Origin: an uncultured Prevotellaceae bacterium
Lineage (GTDB): Bacteria; Bacteroidota; Bacteroidia; Bacteroidales; Bacteroidaceae
DNA length: 64,000 nucleotides
Assembly: GCA_902779455.1 (NCBI GenBank)
Contig: CACZBS010000007.1
Location: 62,001-126,000, forward strand
Direction: 5' to 3'
Made by a program: the position numbers and the translations under genes. The notes beneath the pieces are model-generated. The model had not been told where the DNA came from. It did no database searches and saw nothing but the letters and a program-made list of their open reading frames with translations. Position 1 is the stretch's first letter; the number at the start of each line of letters is the position of its first letter. Below are positions 9,616 through 16,692 of this stretch, one piece after another.

Positions 9616-10185
9616 ATGACTCAAGAACAAGACATTAAGAACGCCGTTGAAGTGCTGCGAAAGGGTGGCGTAATCCTTTATCCTACAGACACGGTGTGGG
9701 GCATCGGATGCGATGCCACTAACGCTGAAGCAGTGAAGCGAGTGTATGAAATTAAGCAGCGCGACGACTCGAAGGCGCTCATCTGCCTCGTCGACTCCGA
9801 TGCCCGCCTGCAGCGCTATGTCCGCAATGTGCCTGACGTGGCGTGGCAGCTCATCGACTGCATCGATAAGCCGACGACGCTCATCCTCGACGGGGCCGTC
9901 AACCTGGCGCCCAACCTTATTGCCGCTGACGGCTCAATAGGCATCCGCATCACCAAGGAGGTCTTCTCGCATGAGCTGTGCTATCGGTTCCAGAAAGCTC
10001 TGGTCTCCACGTCAGCCAACATCAGCGGTGAGCCTGCTGCCCAGAACTATCGCGACATCGACCCGCGCATCATCGAGCAGGTCGACTACGTCTGCTGGAC
10101 GCGACGTCAGGAGCATCAACCGCACACCCCATCGAGCATCATCAAACTGACACACGACGGGGTGATTGAAATTATTAGAAAATAA
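9616..10185 (+). CDS. Threonylcarbamoyl-AMP synthase (Sua5/YciO/YrdC family)
   Basis: Predicted to make threonylcarbamoyl-AMP from threonine, bicarbonate and ATP for the t6A modification of ANN-decoding tRNAs. The 189-residue product is a single YrdC domain with YPTDTVWGIGCDATN near the N-terminus, the KPTTLIL motif near 90 and STSANISGEPA near 135. It lacks the C-terminal Sua5 domain, so it is a short YrdC-like form; the YciO subgroup of unknown function cannot be excluded. The ATG directly follows the prfC stop codon with zero spacing, so both are one operon serving translation. Confidence 0.9.
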   Translation: MTQEQDIKNAVEVLRKGGVILYPTDTVWGIGCDATNAEAVKRVYEIKQRDDSKALICLVDSDARLQRYVRNVPDVAWQLIDCIDKPTTLILDGAVNLAPNLIAADGSIGIRITKEVFSHELCYRFQKALVSTSANISGEPAAQNYRDIDPRIIEQVDYVCWTRRQEHQPHTPSSIIKLTHDGVIEIIRK

Positions 10186-10209
10186 GGTTGGTTCTTTTTG
10201 AATAGATAT

Positions 10210-10240
10210 CTGAGGCCATGGGACGATCCCATGGTCTCAG
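10210..10240. terminator. Hairpin between the convergent YrdC and gdhA genes
   Basis: Arms CTGAGGCCATGGGA (10210-10223) and TCCCATGGTCTCAG (10227-10240) pair over 14 bp with one G-T and a 3-nt loop. It lies 7 bp from the gdhA stop codon and could serve both strands. Neither side has a strong T tract, so termination efficiency is uncertain. Confidence 0.55.
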
Positions 10241-10247
10241 CTGTTCA

Positions 10248-11585
10248 TTATACGATGCCCTGAGCCATCATGGCTTTGGCAACCTTCATGAAGCCGGCCA
10301 CGTTGGCACCCTTCACGTAGTTGATGTAGCCGTCGGGCTGTGTGCCGTACTTCACGCAGTTCTCGTGGATATCGTTCATGATACGCTTCAGGTAGTCGTC
10401 GACCTCCTTGGCTGTCCATGACAGTCGCTCTGAGTTCTGACTCATCTCCAGTCCGCTGACGCTGACGCCGCCTGCATTGGAGGCCTTACCCGGCGAATAG
10501 AGAATCTTGGCATCCTGGAAAGCCTTGATGGCCTCAGGCGTAGAAGGCATGTTGGCACCTTCGGCAACGGCAATGACGCCGTTCTTCACCAAGGCCTCAG
10601 CTTCCTCGCCGTTGATCTCATTCTGCGTGGCGCAGGGCAGGGCGATGTCGGCTTTCTCAAACCAGGGACGCATGCCCTCATGATACTGAGCCTGGGGATA
10701 TTCCTCGACATATTCACGGATGCGTCCGCGCTCAATGTTCTTCAGTTCCATGATGTAGTCGAGCTTCTCGCGGTCAATGCCCTCCGGATCGTAGATGTAG
10801 CCATCGGAGTCGCTCATGGTCAGCACCTTGGCGCCCAGTTGCAGGCACTTCTCAGCAGCATACTGTGCCACGTTGCCTGCACCGCTGATCAACACCTTCT
10901 TGCCCTCGATCGTCTCGCCGCGGGTGGCCAGCATCGACTGGAGGAAGTAGACGGTGCCGTAGCCTGTAGCCTCAGGACGGATCAGCGAGCCGCCGAAGGG
11001 GATGCCCTTACCCGTCAGGACGCCCTGGAACTGGTGGGTCAGCTTCTTATACTGACCAAAGAGATAGCCCACTTCGCGTCCGCCGACGCCGATGTCGCCT
11101 GCAGGCACGTCCTCGTCGGGGCCGATGTGGCGATAGAGCTCGTTCATAAAGGCCTGACAGAAACGCATCACTTCCTGCTCGCTCTTGCCGCGAGGCGAGA
11201 AGTCACTGCCGCCCTTGGCTCCGCCCATGGGGAGCGTCGTCAGCGAGTTCTTGAAGGTCTGTTCGAAAGCCAGGAACTTCAGGATTCCGAGGTTCACCGA
11301 CTTGTGATAGCGCAGTCCGCCTTTGTAGGGGCCAATGGCATTGTTGTGCTGAATGCGGTAGCCCATGTTGGTCTGCACCTTGCCCTGGTCGTCCGTCCAC
11401 GTGACGCGGAACTGGATGATGCGATCAGGGATGCACAGGCGCTCAATGAGGTTGGCGCGCTCAAACTCGGGGTGACGGTTGTACTCTTCCTCAATCGTGG
11501 GAAGAACCTGGCTGACGGCCTGGATGTACTCGGGCTCTCCTGGGAACCTCTGCTTCAGTTGTTCTACTACTGCTGCTGCGTTCAT
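10248..11585 (-). CDS. gdhA: Glutamate dehydrogenase (NADP-type, hexameric)
   Basis: Interconverts 2-oxoglutarate plus ammonia and glutamate; in Bacteroidales this is a main route of ammonia assimilation. The 445-residue product has the length and order of the small hexameric class: a substrate domain with KGGLRYHKSVN and LPMGGAKGGSDFSPRGKS, then VPAGDIGVGGREVG, and a Rossmann domain with SGAGNVA. I start it at MNAAAVVEQL because the open frame further upstream crosses the promoter. Cofactor preference is inferred from resemblance to the E. coli enzyme. It is monocistronic, with its own promoter and a hairpin after the stop. Confidence 0.95.
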   Translation of the reverse strand: MNAAAVVEQLKQRFPGEPEYIQAVSQVLPTIEEEYNRHPEFERANLIERLCIPDRIIQFRVTWTDDQGKVQTNMGYRIQHNNAIGPYKGGLRYHKSVNLGILKFLAFEQTFKNSLTTLPMGGAKGGSDFSPRGKSEQEVMRFCQAFMNELYRHIGPDEDVPAGDIGVGGREVGYLFGQYKKLTHQFQGVLTGKGIPFGGSLIRPEATGYGTVYFLQSMLATRGETIEGKKVLISGAGNVAQYAAEKCLQLGAKVLTMSDSDGYIYDPEGIDREKLDYIMELKNIERGRIREYVEEYPQAQYHEGMRPWFEKADIALPCATQNEINGEEAEALVKNGVIAVAEGANMPSTPEAIKAFQDAKILYSPGKASNAGGVSVSGLEMSQNSERLSWTAKEVDDYLKRIMNDIHENCVKYGTQPDGYINYVKGANVAGFMKVAKAMMAQGIV

Positions 11586-11631
11586 AATCTTTTTACCTTT
11601 TAGTTTGTTACGTTTTTGCTGTTTGCGCTTA

Positions 11632-11639
11632 CAAAAGTA
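11632..11639 (-). promoter_or_regulatory. -7 promoter element of gdhA
   Basis: The complementary strand reads TACTTTTG (TAnnTTTG), 46 nt upstream of the gdhA ATG. Confidence 0.7.
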
Positions 11640-11685
11640 CAACAATTCGAACGAACAATGGAACAAATTGAAACAAAAGCAATAA

Positions 11686-11726
11686 TTTGGGCTAACAACT
11701 TGATGTATGTCAAGCGTCAGCCCAAA
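11686..11726 (-). terminator. Hairpin terminator of radA
   Basis: TTTGGGCT (11686-11693) pairs with AGCCCAAA (11719-11726) and an inner CTTGA/TCAAG pair extends the stem. It begins 7 nt past the radA stop codon; the following bases on that strand are AT-rich. Confidence 0.6.
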
Positions 11727-11732
11727 GTGCCC

Positions 11733-13118
11733 TTATCCAAACAGTGCCCGCAGGGCTTCTTCGACCTTCCTGACGGGGTGCAGCTCGATGTTAAACTTTT
11801 TTGTATTAAAACCTTGCAGGTTGTAGCGTGGGATTATCATGTGGCTGAAACCTAACTTCTCTGCCTCGGCAACCCGCTGCTCGATACGGCTGACAGGTCG
11901 CACCTCGCCACTCAGTCCCACTTCGCCGGCCATGCACCAGCCGCTCTCAATAGGTGTGTCGACATTACTCGACAGGACGGCTGCAATGACGCTCAGGTCC
12001 ATAGCCAGGTCCGTCACGCGCAGTCCGCCTGCAATGTTCAGGAAGACGTCTTTCTGCATCAGCTTGAATCCGACTCGTTTCTCGAGCACGGCCAGGAGCA
12101 TGTTCAGACGGCGCTGGTCGAAGCCTGTCGCCGAACGCTGGGGTGTGCCATAGGCGGCTGATGACACCAGGGCCTGCGTCTCAACCAAGAAGGGGCGCAC
12201 GCCCTCGATAGCACTTGATATGGCAATGCCCGAGAGTCCCTCGTGGTCTTGCGTCAGTAGCAGCTCCGAAGGGTTGCTCACCTGGCGCAGCCCGTTCTGC
12301 TGCATCTCGTAGATGCCCAGCTCTGAAGTGCTGCCGAAGCGGTTCTTCATGCTGCGCAGGATGCGGTACATATAGTGCTGGTCGCCCTCAAACTGTATGA
12401 CGGCGTCGACGATGTGCTCCAGTATCTTCGGACCTGCCAGCGAGCCCTCCTTGGTGATGTGGCCGATCAGTATGACAGGCACGCCACTGGTCTTTGCAAA
12501 ACGCAGCAAGGCAGCCGCACATTCGCGCACCTGGGCGATAGAGCCGGCCGATGACTCTACGTCCTCAGTAGCAATAGTCTGAATCGAGTCAATGACGACC
12601 AGCTCAGGCTGCTCCTCCTTGATATGTTCAAAGATGGTCTCCAGCGAATTCTCGCAGAGAATCATGAAGCCATCGTTCTCCTCATGGGGGATTCGCTCGG
12701 CCCTCATCTTCAGCTGATGGGCGCTCTCCTCACCACTTATATATAATATACGCTTGTCAGTCAGTCGGAGCATTGTCTGGAGCGACAGGGTCGATTTGCC
12801 GATGCCAGGCTCGCCACCCAGCAGCACAATGCTGCCAGGCACCAATCCGCCGCCCAGCACACGGTTCAGTTCGCCGTCGCGCATGTCGATGCGCGGGTCG
12901 TCGTGACTACTGATGTCGCGGAGTCGCAAAGGCTTGTTCTTCCTCAGGGCGTGACCAGCCTGGGCTGCTACGTTAGTGGCAGCCTGACGGGCGTTGTCAG
13001 CTGCAATCTTTATTTCCTTGAATGTGTTCCATTGCCCACACGACGGACATTTGCCAATCCATTTGGCCGACTCCTGTCCGCAGTTCGTGCAGACGTAAGC
13101 AATCTTGTCTTTAGCCAT
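11733..13118 (-). CDS. radA: DNA repair protein RadA
   Basis: RecA-like ATPase that processes recombination intermediates during repair. The 461-residue product starts at MAKDKIAYVC with the zinc finger Cys10, Cys13, Cys24 and Cys27, then a RecA-type core with Walker A GEPGIGKST (Lys108), a Walker B-like strand (VVIDSIQTI), the RadA-specific KNRFGS motif near 255, and a C-terminal Lon-like domain. An in-frame extension upstream to 13259 crosses the promoter and is not part of the gene. It is divergent from the lipoprotein gene at 13285, each side having its own -7 box, and is closed by a hairpin. Confidence 0.96.
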   Translation of the reverse strand: MAKDKIAYVCTNCGQESAKWIGKCPSCGQWNTFKEIKIAADNARQAATNVAAQAGHALRKNKPLRLRDISSHDDPRIDMRDGELNRVLGGGLVPGSIVLLGGEPGIGKSTLSLQTMLRLTDKRILYISGEESAHQLKMRAERIPHEENDGFMILCENSLETIFEHIKEEQPELVVIDSIQTIATEDVESSAGSIAQVRECAAALLRFAKTSGVPVILIGHITKEGSLAGPKILEHIVDAVIQFEGDQHYMYRILRSMKNRFGSTSELGIYEMQQNGLRQVSNPSELLLTQDHEGLSGIAISSAIEGVRPFLVETQALVSSAAYGTPQRSATGFDQRRLNMLLAVLEKRVGFKLMQKDVFLNIAGGLRVTDLAMDLSVIAAVLSSNVDTPIESGWCMAGEVGLSGEVRPVSRIEQRVAEAEKLGFSHMIIPRYNLQGFNTKKFNIELHPVRKVEEALRALFG

Positions 13119-13138
13119 TATTTTTACTTTTGATGCCA

Positions 13139-13146
13139 CAAAATTA
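13139..13146 (-). promoter_or_regulatory. -7 promoter element of radA
   Basis: The complementary strand reads TAATTTTG, 20 nt upstream of the radA ATG. Confidence 0.7.
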
Positions 13147-13178
13147 CGAAATATTTTCGTCGTTACAAAACTTTTTAG

Positions 13179-13186
13179 TACTTTTG
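13179..13186 (+). promoter_or_regulatory. -7 promoter element of the lipoprotein-TPR operon
   Basis: TACTTTTG followed by CACC, leaving a leader of about 95 nt before the ATG at 13285. The leader can form a bulged hairpin (AGGGCA at 13230 with TGCCCT at 13263). Confidence 0.7.
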
Positions 13187-13284
13187 CACCGTCATTTAGG
13201 CTAATATCGCACATTAATTTAATAGCAGGAGGGCAACCGGCGGCTTGCAAGAGTCTCAAGGCTGCCCTTTCTTAATGAAAAAAG

Positions 13285-14187
13285 ATGAGGACACTATTGA
13301 TATTGCTCTTTGGTTGCATGCTGGCTGTGATGGCCTGCACGGAAGGGAAGGGGACTGACGCAAAGGGCGCTGCGAATGCGGACTCAGCAGCCCTTCGTGT
13401 GGCCGTGACGCCTACGCTCGACTGTCTGCCGCTCTTCGTTGCCGAGGCCTCAGGCCTGCTTCAATCAGACGGCCTCGACGTCAGTCTGCTGACCTACACG
13501 GCCCATATGGACTGCGACACTGCCGTGGCTCGTCGTGCCGTCGATGGCACATTCACTGATCTCGTACGTGCTGAGCGCCTGCGTCGCCAGGGCGTGCCCT
13601 TGCAGTATGTCGCTTCCACCAATCTGTCGTGGCAGTTGCTCTCTGCCCGTTCTGCCCGAATCCGTCAGCTGCGCCAGCTTGACGACAAGATGGTGGCTAT
13701 GACGCGCTATTCCGCCACGGCCCTCCTCGCTGACCGTGCCGTCGACAGCGCTAAGCTGAAGTCGGAGCGCGTGTTCCGCATACAGGTCAACGATGTCTGC
13801 CTGCGCCTAAGCATGCTTGAGACAAACACGATTGATGCCCTTTTGCTGCCGGAGCCGCAGGCCACTCAGGCCCGCAATGCCCGGGCTCATGTCATGTTCG
13901 ACACGCGTCAGATGAACCTACGGCTTGGGGCTCTGGCCTTCCGTGATGACGCGATGAGCGACTCCGTGCGCCATCAGCAGATCCGTCGCCTGCTGACTGT
14001 CTACGATCAAGCCTGCGACTCCATCAACGATCATGGACTCTCTTATTATCGCGACCTGATTGTCAGCCGTTGCCGTATTAAGTCAACCACTGCCGATTCG
14101 CTGCCCCAAAATATCCGTTTCGACCATGCCAAAGCGCCCCGTCAGTCAGATATCGACGTGGCTCTCGACTGGCTGAAAAAGCAATAA
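13285..14187 (+). CDS. Orphan substrate-binding lipoprotein (SsuA/THI5-like fold)
   Basis: Predicted periplasm-facing lipoprotein: signal sequence ending in a lipobox with Cys18 (VMAC). The mature part starts LRVAVTPTLDCLPLFVAEASGL, the typical opening of NMT1/SsuA-type periplasmic binding proteins (small organic ligands such as sulfonates or pyrimidine precursors), and continues in that fold to the end (300 residues). No ABC permease or ATPase gene is adjacent, so the ligand and the transporter are unknown. The next gene, a large TPR protein, follows after 5 nt and is probably cotranslated. The arrangement suggests a role other than classical import, but that is only inference. Confidence 0.75.
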   Translation: MRTLLILLFGCMLAVMACTEGKGTDAKGAANADSAALRVAVTPTLDCLPLFVAEASGLLQSDGLDVSLLTYTAHMDCDTAVARRAVDGTFTDLVRAERLRRQGVPLQYVASTNLSWQLLSARSARIRQLRQLDDKMVAMTRYSATALLADRAVDSAKLKSERVFRIQVNDVCLRLSMLETNTIDALLLPEPQATQARNARAHVMFDTRQMNLRLGALAFRDDAMSDSVRHQQIRRLLTVYDQACDSINDHGLSYYRDLIVSRCRIKSTTADSLPQNIRFDHAKAPRQSDIDVALDWLKKQ

Positions 14188-14192
14188 CCCCC

Positions 14193-16385
14193 ATGCGACA
14201 GAACGAAACACTCCTCAACGTCATCGCCCTCGTTGCTGAACGCCATTTGGGCGAGGCCCTCAGTCTGCTTGACAATTATCTGCAGGCTCACCCCCAGCTG
14301 CAGTCCGACATGGAGAAACTTCAGGCTGTCAATTCTGACTATGAACTTCTGCTGCATTATTGGCAGCAGAGTTTTAACGACCCAGAGCGCGACGCACTCT
14401 ATCATAAGCTGCTCCGTCGACTCTATACGCTGGCCTCCAATATGTTGCTCAACGACCATCTGCGCACCAGTCCCTTCATGAGGAACCTCTATTCGCAGCC
14501 ACGCCAGTCTGGACGTGAATGGTCAGTCAGCGCCATTCGTGCGCAGCTTGAGGACTACGTCAGCGCGCAAGCCATGCTCGAACTGGAGCCACCACACACC
14601 CGATTGCCCAAGTCGCATCAGCTCCATGAGACGCATGCACGCTTCATGGACGATCTCTTCGACTATATCGTCACCTCGCGTCTCTGGAGCGAGGCCACGG
14701 CCAGCGCTTTCGAGGCGATGCTCCTGTCGCCAACCGTCGACCTGCTCGACCGCCAGCTGATCGTCTCTGCCGTCAGCCTGTCTGTCATGCAGGCCTTTGG
14801 CTACCACAAGTTCAGCGTCCTCTGCAGCGTCTACGAACAGGCTGACGACGAGGCGCTGCGCCAACGCGCCCTGGTGGGGTGGGTGATGGCTCTTGACAAT
14901 ACGAAGCTGGAACTATATCCAGAGGTGGCCCGACGCGTCGAGGCGCTTTGTGCCGACGAGACCACTCTTCAGGCTTTGACTGAGCTTCAGATGCAGCTCT
15001 TCTATTGCATGGAGGCTGAGGACGACGGGCGACGCATCCATGACGAGATTATCCCTGATATCATGAAGGGCAGCCATCTGCGCATGACCCGGCAAGGGCT
15101 CGAAGAGAACGACGAAGACTCTCTTGAGGACATCCTGCATCCAGAGGCTGCCGAGCAGCACATGGAGCAGATGGAGCAGAGCATGCACCGCATGGCCGAC
15201 ATGCAGCGGAGTGGGGCCGACATCTATTTCGGCGGCTTCTCACAGATGAAGCGATTTCCCTTCTTCAGCCGCCTTGCGGCTTGGTTCGTGCCGTTCTATC
15301 CCCAGCATCCAGCCGTCAGTGACATCTGGGAAAACACGAAGGGCAAGCGCTTCCTCGAGACGGTCACCAAGATTGGCGCCTTCTGCGATAGCGACAAATA
15401 CTCCTTCGTGCTCGCTTTCCGCCAGGTCCTCGACCGCATTCCCCAGTCGATGCTCTCGATGGTGGAGCAGGGCGAAGCCTCGCCAATCCCCCTCGGCGGA
15501 CAGATTGCTGACGAAGAGCAGCGCCAGCCCGCCTTCCAGCGACGCCTCTATCTCCAGAACCTCTATCGTTTCCATCGGCTATTCTCCGTCCGCAGCGAGT
15601 TCGTCGATCCCTTTGCCGATGCCTCCCGCTATGTCTTCTTTGCCAATCCCGCCTTCCGTCTGTCGTGTCTCCAGGAGCACGCCATGGAGGTGGCAGCCTT
15701 TCTGTATAAGCGTAAGCGTACTCGCGAGCTGACCCTTGTCCTTGACAGTATTGACCCAGCGCGGCGTGATTACAACTATTATATCATGCGCGCGCGTGTA
15801 GAGACCATGGGCGACGAGCAGCGGCGTCTCTATCAGCAGGCACTCAGTCTGCGCCCCGATGCCGAGCAGGCCCTTGCCGGCTGGGCCCGTTGCTGTTTCG
15901 ATGCTCAAGCCTATGACGAAGCCATTGAGGCCTATCAGCGACTGGTCGACATGCAGCCCGAGCGACTGTCCTATCAGCTCAGCCTTGCCGCCTGCATGGC
16001 CAATGCTGATCGGACGACTGAGGCGGAGCCCTTGCTCTTCAAGCTCAACTACCTGCATCCGGACAACCTCAACGTCGTGAGAATCCTGGCCTGGACCCTC
16101 ATGAATGGTGCCAAGTATGATCAGGCTGAGCGCTATTACGAGCAGCTTGGGCAAAGCCAGACCGGACAACCTGACGACGCCGTCAACCACGCCTTCTGCC
16201 TCTGGCTCAACGGAAAGACATCAGACGCCCTCAAACTCCTGAATACTATAGAGTATAAGGCTTCAGTGGCTGAGAGCATAGCGGCCGAACGCTCCTTCCT
16301 CTTGGGGCATGGCCTCCTCGAGGTCGATCTTCAGCTGATGCTCGACAGCTTGGGACTGTCTGGACAAAGTGCCGCTTTGAACTAA
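14193..16385 (+). CDS. Large TPR-repeat protein of unknown function
   Basis: 730 residues with no signal peptide, so probably cytoplasmic. The C-terminal part (about 520-720) shows clear tetratricopeptide repeats, e.g. AQAYDEAIEAYQRLVDMQPE and AKYDQAERYYEQLGQ. The N-terminal part is helical without a family I recognise and contains an acidic, Met/Gln-rich stretch near 310-335. It is the second gene of an operon with the orphan binding lipoprotein (5-nt gap) and precedes gyrA. Its 3' end is odd: the last codons (QSAAL then Asn) are formed by the first unit of a 22-bp repeat array, which suggests the array has replaced or extended the original C-terminus. Confidence 0.8.
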   Translation: MRQNETLLNVIALVAERHLGEALSLLDNYLQAHPQLQSDMEKLQAVNSDYELLLHYWQQSFNDPERDALYHKLLRRLYTLASNMLLNDHLRTSPFMRNLYSQPRQSGREWSVSAIRAQLEDYVSAQAMLELEPPHTRLPKSHQLHETHARFMDDLFDYIVTSRLWSEATASAFEAMLLSPTVDLLDRQLIVSAVSLSVMQAFGYHKFSVLCSVYEQADDEALRQRALVGWVMALDNTKLELYPEVARRVEALCADETTLQALTELQMQLFYCMEAEDDGRRIHDEIIPDIMKGSHLRMTRQGLEENDEDSLEDILHPEAAEQHMEQMEQSMHRMADMQRSGADIYFGGFSQMKRFPFFSRLAAWFVPFYPQHPAVSDIWENTKGKRFLETVTKIGAFCDSDKYSFVLAFRQVLDRIPQSMLSMVEQGEASPIPLGGQIADEEQRQPAFQRRLYLQNLYRFHRLFSVRSEFVDPFADASRYVFFANPAFRLSCLQEHAMEVAAFLYKRKRTRELTLVLDSIDPARRDYNYYIMRARVETMGDEQRRLYQQALSLRPDAEQALAGWARCCFDAQAYDEAIEAYQRLVDMQPERLSYQLSLAACMANADRTTEAEPLLFKLNYLHPDNLNVVRILAWTLMNGAKYDQAERYYEQLGQSQTGQPDDAVNHAFCLWLNGKTSDALKLLNTIEYKASVAESIAAERSFLLGHGLLEVDLQLMLDSLGLSGQSAALN

Positions 16386-16445
16386 ACGAAGCGGTCCTTT
16401 GACCTCGACAAAGCGGTCCTTTGAACACGACGAAGCGGTACTTTG
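16365..16445. repeat. Family A repeat array A2 (four units, overlaps a CDS end)
   Basis: Units start at 16365, 16387, 16409 and 16431, an exact 22-bp period. The first is CAAAGTGCCGCTTTG and lies inside the TPR gene; the other three are inverted (CGAAGCGGTCCTTTG, CAAAGCGGTCCTTTG, CGAAGCGGTACTTTG). The 7-bp spacers are not conserved. Units one and two can pair imperfectly to form a hairpin that spans the stop codon. Confidence 0.9.
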
Positions 16446-16692
16446 CCGACAGCTATAAGGAATCTCTTCTATTTCGATGCAGCAATCTTCACCCGCAGAA
16501 TGTCTTTGACAGAGACAAAATAGGGTTAAAAATTGCTTAAATACTTTCGTGTTTGCAGAAAAAGTTGTACTTTTGTAGGCTGAACGAATGTGGGCAAAAT
16601 GCGTCAGCGGGCCTGAAAACGGCTCCTACGGCGATTCTTCGCGCTGACGAGACGATTGCAATTAGTCAATAAGTAAAACATAAATTAGAACA
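16386..16692. other. 307-bp interval upstream of gyrA
   Basis: Holds the rest of repeat array A2, about 100 bp of AT-rich DNA with no recognisable gene, the gyrA promoter and a leader of about 110 nt with one clear hairpin: CGTCAGCG at 16602-16609 with CGCTGACG at 16642-16649. Confidence 0.7.
16568..16575 (+). promoter_or_regulatory. -7 promoter element of gyrA
   Basis: TACTTTTG, matching TAnnTTTG. The resulting leader of about 110 nt contains an 8-bp stem with a 32-nt loop. Confidence 0.7.

Noticed and set aside
13119-13284. Thiamine riboswitch before the THI5-like binding protein
   Set aside because: No CUGAGA-type conserved core is present in the leader.
16365-16445. Plasmid-type iteron replication origin
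   Set aside because: The spacing is similar to iterons, but the arrays are scattered at six chromosomal gene ends and no rep gene is present.
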